A stretch of 64,000 nt of DNA from NCBI RefSeq assembly GCF_002127325.2, contig NC_035448.2, forward strand, positions 120,050,538 through 120,114,537. The letters run 5' to 3'. This document shows, one piece after another, positions 46,779 to 58,264 of the stretch. Source of the stretch: Helianthus annuus (taxonomy: Eukaryota > Streptophyta > Magnoliopsida > Asterales > Asteraceae). Position numbers and translations under genes: made by a program. A model generated the notes under the pieces. It was not told where the DNA came from. It saw only the letters and a program-made list of their open reading frames with translations, and did no database searches. The first letter of the stretch is position 1. Every line of letters starts with the position of its first letter.

Positions 46779-47777
46779 TTATTTAGCTTTGCTGACTGTG
46801 TCTTTGCCCCTGACGAAGGCCCTGACCCTGTCCATGAGATTATCGAATGAATGTGGGAACTCCTCTCCTAGCTTTTCACATAGCTGTGCGTGCTTTAGTC
46901 CGTTGATGAAACTGTTGATCTTCATGACCTCCGGGACATCCTTGATGTTCATACTTTCTTTGACGAACCTCTCCGTGTACTGGTCTATCCGTTCGCTGTC
47001 CCTTTGCCTTATATGCATGATTTCGTTTGGGTTTTTGATAACTTTTCTTTGTTGGCCAATGTTCCTTAGGAACTTCTCACTTAATTCCTCATAGCTGTCA
47101 ATTCCTCCTGGGGGAAGGCTGTCAAACCAGAGCCGGGCTCCCTCCGTTAGAGTTTGTACAAACATGTGGCACCAAACCGGCATAGGCCACCGTCCCAGTT
47201 GTCCTGCACCTTTGAAAGCATGGAGATAATCCTCAGGATCCCTTGTCCCGTCATACCTGTCGAAGTTCGGAGGTAGCTTTGTCTTAGGGGGCATGGGCGC
47301 TTCAGCGATTCTCCTGGTGAACTTTGAAATCTTGGCCAAATCCCGAGGGAGGTAAGGCTGATCCAGGCCATCATCACTTTGATTCTCCTTTTCCTTTTCT
47401 TTTCTTTTTTGTTTCTTCCCTGTAATGAGATCCTCTCTCTCCTCCGAGGACATATGCCTGAGGGCTGTCATGAAGGTTTCTAGAGGGTCAGTGCCACCGC
47501 TTTTGCTTTGTGGATCCACCCCTTCCTGGTTGGATGGTGTATCAAAGGATAGTCTAGCCCTAAGGCTATCTAGTCTCTCCCGTCTTTCTAGGTCCTCGAG
47601 ATGTTTTTTCAACTTCTCCCTGTGCATGGCAACGAAATCTTGAGTGATGGCTTCCCCCTTTTCTAGGGCTTCCACCTGGTTTTCATTTTCTTCCTCGTGA
47701 GTGATGTCTTCCACTATGACCTTATCATGATCGTTTTGCACCGTTTGGATGGTTCGTGAGCTTGGTGGTATTGCCAT
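46779..47777 (-). CDS. Tat gag (capsid region)
   Basis: An open frame of 332 codons follows the primer site by 70 bp. The N-terminal third is charged with coiled-coil character (HREKLKKHLEDLERRERLDS). The capsid core carries PPNFDRYDGTRDPEDYLHAF, WCHMFVQTLTEGARLWFDSL and SYEELSEKFLRNIG, typical of the plant retrotransposon gag domain. It stops at SKAK with TAA, then the frame continues with MDTPPRR. In the intact family I would expect this frame to run on, so the stop is probably a mutation. Gag forms the particle that packages element RNA in the cytoplasm. Confidence 0.8.
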   Translation of the reverse strand: MAIPPSSRTIQTVQNDHDKVIVEDITHEEENENQVEALEKGEAITQDFVAMHREKLKKHLEDLERRERLDSLRARLSFDTPSNQEGVDPQSKSGGTDPLETFMTALRHMSSEEREDLITGKKQKRKEKEKENQSDDGLDQPYLPRDLAKISKFTRRIAEAPMPPKTKLPPNFDRYDGTRDPEDYLHAFKGAGQLGRWPMPVWCHMFVQTLTEGARLWFDSLPPGGIDSYEELSEKFLRNIGQQRKVIKNPNEIMHIRQRDSERIDQYTERFVKESMNIKDVPEVMKINSFINGLKHAQLCEKLGEEFPHSFDNLMDRVRAFVRGKDTVSKAK

Positions 47778-47847
47778 GTTGTTTCTCTTTGAATGGGTTA
47801 TTACAACGTCGGTGTTTTGGGGTGAGAATACCAGCTAGACTGGATGG

Positions 47848-47864
47848 TCCCACGGATGGCGCCA
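47848..47864 (-). other. Primer binding site of the Tat element
   Basis: On minus it reads TGGCGCCATCCGTGGGA, one base inside the LTR end at 47866; it is identical to 24868-24884. I cannot assign the tRNA with certainty. Confidence 0.75.
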
Positions 47865-47865
47865 A

Positions 47866-48538
47866 TGTCGAATACCCAAATCCCTGATGACGTTCAAAGG
47901 GTCTTCGCTGACGTCAGAATATCCCAGCCTCTGTTTGCTAAAAAAAAGAAATCGTTAGCCTCACCACGGAGGGCCCCGGAGGGGGGATCCGTGACCAAGC
48001 TCCGGCGTTAGAATAAGTAAACTTGCCGGAGGATAAGAGAGTAGCTTATTCCGATGAGTGTGATCACCGGAACAATCTCTATGGTGTGAATCTAATAAAT
48101 ATGTGTGTGTATTTAATGTGGAGGAATCATGGTCGGAATAAATGTGAGAGCATTTAGTGTGATACCTTAAGCTTTTCTTTGAGATCATCCTTTACCTTCC
48201 TTATATAGCCGGAAGCCCTTAGCTCTTCAATGGGATTATACCGAGACGATCCAATGGGTTCTATCAGACTTTGGGGGACTCAGACACGTGTCTGAGCCCC
48301 AACGGTAAGATCGTTCCCTCATTTAATGGTGCCGGCTTGATAGTACAGTGCCAACAGGAGATACCATTCTTGTCATGCATTTAATGTTCTCTTTTCTTTG
48401 TTAAATATCTTCGTTTCCCGATCAATAAGTGGGAAAGTCCCTTAATGGGCAAGTTTCAGCATTTGGACTTTTACTTGTTGGGCCCATGTGATAATAGCCC
48501 AAGACGGGTATATGGGGCAACCCATAGGCCCGTCGTCA
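47866..48538 (-). repeat. 5' LTR of the Tat element
   Basis: TGTCGAATACCC to CCCGTCGTCA on plus, followed by the target duplication GTTAT (48539-48543). It carries the same 18-bp G-box palindrome as its partner. Confidence 0.85.
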
Positions 48539-49352
48539 GTTATTAAAATTTCTAAAGACACAAGTACAACTTTAAGATGTGAAAAACAATTATAATTTGT
48601 TTTTAACGAAAGTGGATCAGGGAGATATGTATTAAAATTTTTTAACAAAACAAATGTCAACATCTAGCCTACCCCACCACCATGACAAAGCATATGTATT
48701 CAAATATGCAGAAAGAAAGAGTTACAGCTAAAGGAAAAAATCAAGAAGCACTAGAAGAGAGAGAAAGAAGCTTCAGAATCTAAAAGCACCAAACAATCAT
48801 GGCCGCCGCTTATTGTCACGGCGGAACCCTAGACGCCGCCTAGGGTTTAGATCTGCGAAGGAGGTTGTGGTGGATTTTTCTGGCCAAATTTGGTTGTGGC
48901 ATTTATTTTTTCTGGATTTGGTTGAAGTGGTGATGGAGGAAGATGATGGTGGTAGAACTAGTACAAGTAAAGAGAGATGGTAGAGATGGAGTGGAGAGGG
49001 AAAAAGAAGCTTTTTAGAGAGAGAAAGACATGGACTGAGTTATATATATTTTTTTTATTTTCAGATATTTTTTAAAATAATAGAGATAAAAAGACTATTA
49101 TATCCTCATGTGCCTTGCACATGAACAGATTTAACAAAAAAATTTAACTGGGTTTGGCTAAATGACATAATGTGTAAGATTTTGAAACATTAAGGACATA
49201 ACTTGTCAACTATTGCGACAAAAGATAGCGCCTGCAATTTGAAGTAAACATAAAAAACAAAACTTGTAATTTACTCTTTAATATATGTATAATATAATAA
49301 CTCTACTTATTACGTTATATTAACAAAAGTTTATTATATCTTTACAATATTA

Positions 49353-49919
49353 TCTACTATAACAAAATACATCGCCGGCAATAGTTCTTCAATTGGATTG
49401 GTGGAGTTGGGCGGTCACCTGCCACCCACAATTTGATTTTTTTTGCTAAATTACGATTTTGTCCCGTTTATATTTATAGTCACGAATGCCACTCCCCTAT
49501 TGGCCCAACAAATTTACGATTTTATCCCGTTTTAAAATTACAATTTTACCATCAGTTCAATTATGCTTTTACCCTCACTTAAAAATAAATTTAGGATTTT
49601 GCTCCCAGCTAAAAATTTTCAATTTTTCCCTTGGTTCAACATTTTGATTTTGCCCCGTTTAAATTTACAGTTTTGCCATTAGGTTTTTTTCCTTATAATA
49701 ACGAATTTGCCACGGGTTTCATACGAACAACATCGTTATCATACAACGTTTTAGGTTGATTTTCTTTCGGTTATCTTTTAGTGCTGTTTTCTGCATTTTC
49801 TTTTTATTCTTGTCAGCAGTTCCGTTCGCAACACGCTCGTAGTGATTTCTAAACACATGTAAACACAACTAAATAACAAAAGAAATTCGCCGCAACGCGG
49901 CGAACTTATTTAAATCTAG
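49353..49919 (+). mobile_element. Small non-autonomous Helitron
   Basis: The 5' end TCTACTATAACAAAATAC follows A49352. The 3' hairpin TTCGCCGC, loop AAC, GCGGCGAA (49886-49904) is perfect. CTAG lies at 49916-49919. The base after CTAG is A instead of the expected T. It contains GATTTTGCCCCGTTTAAATT-type repeats and, toward the 3' end, the same TTTTTATTCTTGTCAGCAGT to AACACGCTCGTAGTGATTT block as the copies at 25418 and 50600. 567 bp, no coding frame. Confidence 0.6.
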
Positions 49920-50743
49920 AATTAATAAACGAATTGATTGAATTGAATAGTGATTTTAATATTATAACAATATATAGTTTTTTTAATACTTTTATTATTT
50001 TAATATTATAATAATAGATATTTTCTTTAGTTTTTAACTTTAATCCTTTTTTAATATCAAGGGTTGGGATAAGCTTGGTGTCAACTGGTATCGAAAATAC
50101 CGGTACGGTCATGTTCGGTATCAATACATAAAGGTAAAAACCGGCACTAATACAGAAAACACCAAAAGCTGGTGCCGAATTGATATTAGAAATCTTTTGG
50201 TTCGGGAAATTTAATGCTGTTACCCGGTACCATTTGTTCATCCCTGATCACGGTTACCGTAGGAACAACGGTATCGTAAAACTTTTTGTTGTTGATTTTC
50301 TTCAACTTTTAATTTTTTCTTTTTTTAGTTTCAAGATAGGGATGAGCTCGATGCTAGTCGATACAGAATCGGTACTGATTCCGAAAATACCAGTTACAGT
50401 ACCAGTATATGAAGGTAAAAAACGGTAGTGAACCGGTACCAGGAATGCCAAAAGTCGGTACCGAATTGGTACTTAAGATCTTTCGATTCGGCAAATTTGG
50501 TATCGATACACAGAAGAATTTGCTCATCTTTGACCACGGGTTTCATACGAAGAACATCGTTACCATACCACTTTTTTGGTTGATTTTCTTTCGGTTATCT
50601 TTTAGTGTTTTTTTCTACATTTTATTTTTATTCTTGTTAGTAGTTCCGTTCGCAACACGCTGGTATTGATTTCAAAACACATGTAAACACATACTAAATA
50701 ACAAACGAAATGCGCCGCAACGCGGTTATTTCTTTAAACCTAG
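49920..50743 (+). mobile_element. Helitron copy related to the interrupted minus-strand one
   Basis: The 3' end has CCGC, AAC, GCGG (50715-50725) with a degraded outer stem, then CTAG (50740-50743) followed by T. The body is rich in GGTACCG and aligns in reverse complement with 36337-37102 and 25418-25613 joined. The 5' end is not visible; it may have been cut by the Helitron at 49353-49919. No coding frame is supported. Confidence 0.55.
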
Positions 50744-50796
50744 TTAATATAAATATCATAAATTAGATAAAGCCTACAACTTTAATTTTGTAGTTA

Positions 50797-50835
50797 CTAG
50801 GGGGAATACCCGTGCGATGCATGACATGCATAATA
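50797..50835 (-). mobile_element. Possible Helitron 3' end on the minus strand
   Basis: Read on minus: GCATCGCACGGGTATTCCCC then CTAG (50797-50800) followed by T. GCACGGG is a common Helitron hairpin arm, but the opposing arm is imperfect (GTCATGC), so this is a decayed end at best. Confidence 0.4.
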
Positions 50836-51764
50836 GTTATTGTTTTTTCCTGGAACGACGACTGATATAGATAGCGCGTGACACGGTACGAAAGTGCGAA
50901 TATAGTATAGATTTTTAAAACAAAAACCGGGTTTTTTAAAGTTAGCCGTTTGACCATGGTTATTTTGACCAAAGTCCACTCCTCATTCGGCGCTTTGTGG
51001 TAGCACCACCAGTCAAAAAAGGCCCAAAACACCCGAGGGTACAGTGTTCCCCCACGTTTTTAAGACGCTTTGAGAGAGGTTTGCGCTCCACCACATGTGG
51101 TCTCACAAAACTTCAAATCTATGGACCTGTGGTTTCTCAATCCTCTTCAAAAGACGTCACAGTTTTCAATTTTTTTATTTTTTCTTTTTCATTGTGTTTT
51201 AAATGGTGTAAAATAGATGTTATATATATATATATATACATATTATACTACATACACATATACATATAAATTTAGTTTTAACATCTAAAAGTCAAATTGC
51301 AGGTTTTGTTCCCTTTTATAGATCAGAAAGCAGTTTATAAACCAACAAAATTAACAAATCCTAACAGTTCTTCAAGTGTTTAGTTATATAATCTATATAT
51401 TTATTTACTAAAATTTATTACAATTAACCCAATACTTAATAAATAGGGTATGCAGGACTTAAAAAGTGTTATCTGGACACGTATGTCACTCCAGCTTGCC
51501 AATCTTGTGTACCGACTCCAGGGTAACATTTTCAGATGCCTGCAACACATCTGGTTATAAAAGTAAAAAATAAACAAAAATGATGTTTTAGATTTTTACC
51601 CTGGTCTCAAACTTAATGTAGTTGTTTAGTCCATTTAATTAAATTTTATTTTTAGTTGACGCATAGGTACAATGTAGTCCTCTATTTGTGACAATTGTCA
51701 TTGTGCTTATAGTCATGTGATGTTGTTTTAATACCCGTTAACCAACTCGTTTCGCCTATATTTC
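50836..51764. other. No gene seen; TA microsatellite
   Basis: AT-rich sequence with a (TA)n run at about 51220-51238. Short frames have no recognisable content. The last five bases (51760-51764, ATTTC) are the left target duplication of the next element. Confidence 0.5.
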
Positions 51765-54237
51765 TGTGACAACCCAGAACCTTCAAGGTCGGTAACATTT
51801 TTCATCTTTTGATCTTTACTTCTCGTAATCTTTCTCTAGTACGTTGAAACGCTTCATTCGTGTGAACTTGTGAAATTGATCGGTACAATAAACTATTAAA
51901 TAACGTTTCCGTAGTGTCACACCCGAGCCCGATACATCGTTGTTTTGATTTAATCATGGCAGCCCACCTTGTTTCGTTTGATCTTGGCCCGATATACTAT
52001 TTTAGTGTGCGTGTAAGTTTTATATTCGGCCCACTCTTGGTAATATAATAAAACCCGTATAAACTTCACAAGTTTTAACATAACAAGAACCTATGTATGC
52101 GATTGGGCTTGAGCCCATTACTTGTCCAACATCTCGGTATATCATGAACCGCCCTAATATCATTATCCTTTATAAATACGTATTAGTGATCATTAGATTA
52201 AACTTCTATCACAAGTCAAAAACCCTATTCTTCCTCACCTGAATTGCGTCGATAGGAGAACCCCCCCCCTTGATCGAGATAGTAACAGTGATTGGTCGAA
52301 ACCTTGGTTAGTAATTCTTGCTTGTTGATATTGATATTTGATAATATATTTGATGATGCTGTATGTATTCTTATTAACGTGATCTCATGCAAAGTGGCCG
52401 GATGGTGTAACAAGAATTGTGTGATCTTTTATTAAGTGGTCCAATAGCATCATAACGCAATTCATAGTTGTCGGCCATAACATGTAAACCCTTTTGACTA
52501 TATAATGACCATGCATGTGCAGCCATATAAAACTAAACAAATAGGAGCTCGCGGCGACTATATGATCGGCAACCTTATGACTGGCCAATCATATTTAGTT
52601 GCTGGTCAAATCATGCTTGTATTTGTTGGATAGGTCAGAATAGGATGCATGTGAAGGTAGTCTTTGACCGATTAGGGCCATGGGATGACATATATGATGA
52701 TGAATGATTGGAGGATATAGGCGGTTATTAGTATGTGAGTGAATATTATTTACTGAGATCATGTTGACTTATCAAATATTTGCTGACAATTAATTATGAG
52801 CCCATGTGTATTCTATTTAAAACTGATAGTAGAGCATTATTACTTTATGTATGTGTTTTAGGGCCACACATCTGTACTGGATCACAAGCCTATAATGGGC
52901 CGCACACCACTTTAAGTAGTCAGACAAGAGTAGGTTGCACGTTATTGTTGTGGGCCGTAGACACTAGAATGCATGAATCATTGGACACATATTGATTGGA
53001 ATGGGCCGCAACATAAACTGTGGGCTGGTTAAACAGTGAGTTGGTGATGGGCTGGGTGGTTTGGATTGAATTTAATGCTTAGGCCGGTTAATAAAGTGGT
53101 TACTGTTGATGATGATACAAATAACTGTATCTACGAAATTTGTGTAACATGTACACTAGAATTGCTGGTTAAATGATACTCATATGATGACCGACCTGTT
53201 TGATGTGTATGTGTGTGTGCGAGTCAACTGATGGATGATAATTGATAGAAAGGTGCTTGGATTTAAGGGTATTGGGGGATTTAATCACTTACTATGTGAC
53301 ATTTTGATGTACGATGCTAATTATATTGTATGCTCAACTGTTATAATACGTATGATATTATGTGTGTTACGTATACATTAGACTACGTGGTATGTGATTT
53401 GGGAGTATATGAATTAGTCATGCGTGGAATATCTAATGTATGTGCATTCGAAACTAATTGTTACTGGTACCCATGTTAGGGCGTGTTGAACAACTGTTAA
53501 ACGAATAATTAATCTTACCGAGCAAACCTAAGGTGAGTTCATTGCTCTTTTCTCAAGCATGGATCCCAGGGAAGGGATAATGGGTAACGTTCCGAGGGGG
53601 AATGCATGTGTAATGGGATGTTGGTTATCGTACTCAGTTTTCTATCATTGTAAGACCACAATATCTACCGGCACGTTGCTTGTAGGGCAACGGGGGTTAT
53701 TAGTTGATAGCGCTATTAGGTTTGGCACCCTCACGACGTTCGAGGAGAACGGGCGTGAACTAATTACCTTAAAACATGACCAATGCTTTGATAGAGGCAT
53801 TGGGGTTGGCAATCACGTATCATATGGCCATTCGGTAATCGAGTAATAACAACATCGAAACATCAAACGTCATAACAACAAACAACATATTGTCTTGTAA
53901 ACTGTTTTACTCACATGACTGGTAACACAACTTGGCAAACAAACACAAACCTTGAACTCACCAGCGTAGTCTGACACACTTGTTTACATGCTTGTAGGTA
54001 ATTATTGAAGGAACTTGGGAACTTGCCGTCTGATGCTGCTGGAGTAGTTGTGGTCATGATAAACAATTACATTGATTTGGTTTCGATACACTTACACATT
54101 TATACTTTTATGCTTCCGCTCAATACTTTGGTTTTGGTTTAACTTTTCAAACGATACATTTCTTTCAATTGGGTATTTCAATACATTATAACTTGGGTAT
54201 TTCAATTGGGTATTTCAATACATTATAACTTGTGTTT
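51765..54237 (+). repeat. 5' LTR (3' tip deleted)
   Basis: It starts TGTGACAACCCAGAACC. It runs in parallel with 54343 onward until GGGTATTTCAATACATTATA, which is locally duplicated near 54175-54230, then diverges. The last about 100 bp of the LTR are absent. Frames at 52385, 52780 and 53559 recur in the other LTR only because the LTRs are copies. Confidence 0.85.
52104..52178 (+). promoter_or_regulatory. LTR promoter: palindrome plus TATA box
   Basis: TGGGCTTGAGCCCA (52104-52117, 6-bp arms around TG) lies about 55 bp upstream of TATAAATA at 52171-52178. An identical arrangement is in LTR2 near 54682 and 54750. Confidence 0.45.
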
Positions 54238-54342
54238 CCGCTCAATACTGAGCAGAACCCGCAACAATCCTGATTTCCCACCTCATTTCTCTGTGTTTAT
54301 TTACCAAATTTCGGGACGAAATTTCTTTCAAGTTGGGGATGA

Positions 54343-56858
54343 TGTGACAACCCAGAACCTTCAAGGTCGGTAACATTTTTCGTCTTTTGATCTTTACTTC
54401 TCGTAATCTTTCTCTAGTACGTTGAAACGCTTCATTCGTGTGAACTTGTGAAATTGATCGGTACAATAAACTATTAAATAACGTTTCCGTAGTGTCACAC
54501 CCGAGCCCGATACATCGTTGTTTTGATTTAATCATGGCAGCCCACCTTGTTTCGTTTGATCTTGGCCCGATATACTATTTTAGTGTGCGTGTAAGTTTTA
54601 TATTCGGCCCACTCTTGGTAATATAATAAAACCCGTATAAACTTCACAAGTTTTAACATAACAAGAACCTATGTATGCGATTGGGCTTGAGCCCATTACT
54701 TGTCCAACATCTCGGTATATCATGAACCGCCCTAATATCATTATCCTTTATAAATACGTATTAGTGATCATTAGATTAAACTTCTATCACAAGTCAAAAA
54801 CCCTATTCTTCCTCACCTGAATTGCGTCGATAGGAGAACCCCCCCCCCTTGATCGAGATAGTAACAGTGATTGGTCGAAACCTTGGTTAGTAATTCTTGC
54901 TTGTTGATATTGATATTTGATAATATATTTGATGATGCTGTATGTAGTCTTATTAACGTGATCTCATGCAAAGTGGCCGGATGGTGTAACAAGAATTGTG
55001 TGATCTTTTATTAAGTGGTCCAATAGCATCATAACGCAATTCATAGTTGTCGGCCATAACATGTAAACCCTTTTGACTATATAATGACCATGCATGTGCA
55101 GCCATATAAAACTAAACAAATAGGAGCTCGCGGCGACTATATGATCGGTAACCTTATGACTGGCCAATCATATTTAGTTGCTGGTCAAATCATGCTTGTA
55201 TTTGTTGGATAGGTCAGAATAGGATGCATGTGAAGGTAGTCTTTGACCGATTAGGGCCATGGGATGACATATATGATGATGAATGATTGGAGGATATAGG
55301 CGGTTATTAGTATGTGAGTGAATATTATTTACTGAGATCATGTTGACTTATCAAATATTTGCTGACAATTAATTATGAGCCCATGTGTATTCTATTCAAA
55401 ACTGATAGTAGAGCATTATTACTTTATGTATGTGTTTTGGGGCCACACATCTGTACTGGATCACAAGCCTATAATGGGCCGCACACCACTTTAAGTAGTC
55501 AGACAAGAGTAGGTTGCACGTTATTGTTGTGGGCCGTAGACACTAGAATGCATGAATCATTAGACACATATTGATAGGAATGGGCCGCAACATAAACTGT
55601 GGGTTGGTTAAACAGTGAGTTGGTGATGGGCTGGGTGGTTTGGATTGAATTTAATGCTTAGGCCGGTTAATAAAGTGGTTACTGTTGATGATGATACAAA
55701 TAACTGTATCTACGAAATTTGTGTAACATGTACACTAGAATTGCTGGTTAAATGATACTCATATGATGACCGACCTGTTTGATGTGTATGTGTGTGTGCG
55801 AGTCAACTGATGGATGATAATTGATAGAAAGGTGCTTGGATTTAAGGGTATTGGGGGATTTAATCACTTACTATGTGACATTTTGATGTACGATGCTAAT
55901 TATATTGTATGCTCAACTGTTATAATACGTATGATATTATGTATGTTACGTATACATTAGACTACGTGGTATGTGATTTGGGAGTATATGAATTAGTCAT
56001 GCGTGGAATATCTAATGTATGTGCATTCGAAACTAATTGTTACTGGTACCCATGTTAGGGCGTGTTGAACAACTGTTAAACGAATAATTAATCTTACCGA
56101 GCAAACCTAAGGTGAGTTCATTGCTCTTTTCTCAAGCATGGATCCCAGGGAAGGGATAATGGGTAACGTTCCGAGGGGGAATGCATGTGTAATGGGATGT
56201 TGGTTATCGTACTCAGTTTTCTATCATTGTAAGACCACAATATCTACCGGCACGTTGCTTGTAGGGCAACGAGGGTTATTAGTTGATAGCGCTATTAGGT
56301 TTGGCACCCTCACGACGTTCGAGGAGAACGGGCGTGAACTAATTACCTTAAAACATGACCAATGCTTTGATAGAGGCATTGGGGTTGGCAATCACGTATC
56401 ATATGGCCATTCGGTAATCGAGTAATAACAACATCGAAACATCAAACGTCATAACAACAAACAACATATTGTCTTGTAAACTGTTTTACTCACATGACTG
56501 GTAACACAACTTGGCAAACAAACACAAACCTTGAACTCACCAGCGTAGTCTGACACACTTGTTTACATGCTTGTAGGTAATTATTGAAGGAACTTGGGAA
56601 CTTGCCGTCTGATGCTGCTGGAGTAGTTGTGGTCATGATAAACAATTACATTGATTTGGTTTCGATACACTTACACATTTATACTTTTATGCTTCCGCTC
56701 AATACTTTGGTTTTGGTTTAACTTTTCAAACGATACATTTCTTTCAATTGGGTATTTCAATACATTATAACTTGTGTTTGATATGATTGGTGGCTCTTTG
56801 TTGGATCGTTGCACCTCCAATAGGGACATACCCTAGGTGGTAATTTGGGGGTGTGACA
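54343..56858 (+). repeat. 3' LTR, complete
   Basis: TGTGACAACCCAGAACC to TTTGGGGGTGTGACA, 2516 bp, followed by ATTTC. It retains the terminal about 100 bp missing from the 5' copy. Confidence 0.85.
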
Positions 56859-56863
56859 ATTTC

Positions 56864-58264
56864 TCAGTTATTTAAAGAAGCAACATATACATCAGAAGTA
56901 AATTTCTAAAGATAATGGTGAACCGTCAATGGTACAATAAACTTACCTCAAGACTACCATTTGCTAAACTGGTAGTGTATCTCAGAGTCTAGAAATCCCG
57001 TGCTAGAGCTATTTCAATTAATATATGGAGAAAAGGAAGAGCCGCATTGATTAAACATGGTCATAAAGGCTCGTACTATTTCATTAAAGTTAATTGTAAT
57101 ATTAAGTATTAGTTATCTAATAACCAATCAATCCTTTAAGGTAAATTGTTATGAAAAGTCTATAAACCGTAACTTAAACATTAATATATGGAGAAAAGGA
57201 AGAGGCTCATTGATTAAACATAGTCATAAAGGCTGGTACTATTTCATTAAAGTTAATTGTAATGCATTTAAAGCAACCATAAATTTTGATTTTAAATATA
57301 AGATATAGCTAAACTTAGAAATTGTTTACTGAAAGTCGAAGTTGAAATAAATCATATTCAGATAATTATTTTTTATATGCAAATTCAAATAGACCTATCA
57401 AAATATGTAGGAAAACTCCATGCAAGTCTAACTCCGTCACGCTTAAATTCATGTAACCTGAATGCGGTTCATCACTTATTTAACCCATTTATTTAAATAG
57501 GCAGGCGAGTAGTAATCGGGTTGGTGGGTTGTAAAACTGTGTTAATTTTACCAGCATGGTGGAAGTCAATATTCTACCAGTATCATTACATCCAACTTTT
57601 TAAAAGTAAACAAATGGTTTGATAATATGAAAACTATTTCAAATGAATATTAGTAATGTATAAATTTAAACGAACATTCAAATGAAAATAAAGAATGGTT
57701 ACAAACAAACGCAAATAAGAGAGAGGACAGACATAAACGAAAGTCAATCATTGAACATAAATGAACGAAAATAAACGAACATAACATTGAACCTCCAATT
57801 CGTTTACGGGTTGTACCTACTTCTGTTTAAATCAAGATGTATAGATTATGCAACGTACCTTAACCACGCGTGTGTGTGTATGTGAATATATGTTTTTAAC
57901 TTGATCCGCATAAATAGTTTTGAGCCAATAGAAAGCGAACCGGGGACTAAATAAAAAATGGAACCCAACTAAAAGCGAAAACCAAGGAAACTGAAACCAA
58001 ACCTAAACGAACCAAAAAACAAAACCAGACCGAAATGAACCTATACAAACTGAATAATTTTACCGAAACAAATAAGCTAAGACAAATAATGTTGCTGAAA
58101 TGAAAACCGAACCTGAACCAAAAACAAATAAAGCGAATCTAACCGGAAAGGAAACTAAATTTACACAAAACTAAAAAAACTGAAAACGGAACAAAAAACG
58201 TAAAATATCTTACCGAAACAAACTCAAAAAACTTAGATCGAAACAGAACAATTCCTGGGAAAAA
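56864..58264. other. Non-coding flank with a 163-bp partial tandem duplication
   Basis: TTAATATATGGAGAAAAGGAAGAG to TTTCATTAAAGTTAATTGTAAT occurs at about 57017 and again at 57180, offset 163 bp. CGAACATAAA-type and ACCGAAAC-type low-complexity sequence fills 57700-58250. No gene is seen; the frame 57057-57308 only spans the duplication. Confidence 0.55.

Larger units (their letters stand above)
38163..48538 (-). mobile_element. Tat-clade Ty3/gypsy LTR retrotransposon with antisense gene
   Basis: LTRs 38163-38836 and 47866-48538 carry roughly 28 differences over 674 bp by eye and are flanked by the target duplication GTTAT (38158-38162 and 48539-48543). Order on minus: LTR, primer site, gag, protease, reverse transcriptase, RNase H, a second RNase H, integrase, an extra gene in antisense (39200-41648), then 3' LTR. 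The second RNase H-like domain and the antisense extra gene before the 3' LTR indicate the Tat clade. Pol has several breaks, so the copy is dead, but its boundaries are complete. Confidence 0.85.
37103..49276. mobile_element. Second Mutator-like element, with nested insertions
   Basis: Terminal inverted repeats of about 200 bp start GAGTAAATTACAAGTTTTGT at both ends (37103 onward, and reversed from 49276). A perfect 9-bp target duplication TTTAATATA flanks it (37094-37102 and 49277-49285). It has no transposase of its own. The interior includes GGTGGTTGTGTTGGTGGG-type sequence on the left (about 37805-37880), like the first MULE, and on the right (48800-48850) a short stretch CATGGCCGCCGCTTATTGTC that could be a captured gene start but soon meets a stop. 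It carries a CACTA MITE and a Tat LTR retrotransposon; without them it is about 1.4 kb. Confidence 0.8.
51765..56858 (+). mobile_element. Young LTR retrotransposon collapsed by internal deletion
   Basis: LTR copies 51765-54237 (3' tip missing) and 54343-56858 are offset by 2578-2579 bp and differ at only about ten positions plus one poly-C length change by eye. The perfect target duplication ATTTC flanks the whole (51760-51764 and 56859-56863). Between the LTRs only about 105 bp remain. They hold the end of a chromovirus pol, recognisable from AAATTTCGGGACGAAATTTC (shared with the 3' end of pol at 31461), and a purine tract GTTGGGGATGA. So gag, most of pol, the primer site and the tip of LTR1 were lost in one deletion after insertion. 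Confidence 0.85.

Noticed and set aside
48800..48850. CATGGCCGCCGC as the start of a captured gene in the second MULE
   Set aside because: The frame meets a stop after about 15 codons and no further coding similarity is visible.
52385..56425. Three frames present twice with identical proteins, suggesting a duplicated gene cluster
   Set aside because: The duplication is a pair of LTRs with a 5-bp target duplication outside; the frames lack recognisable domains.
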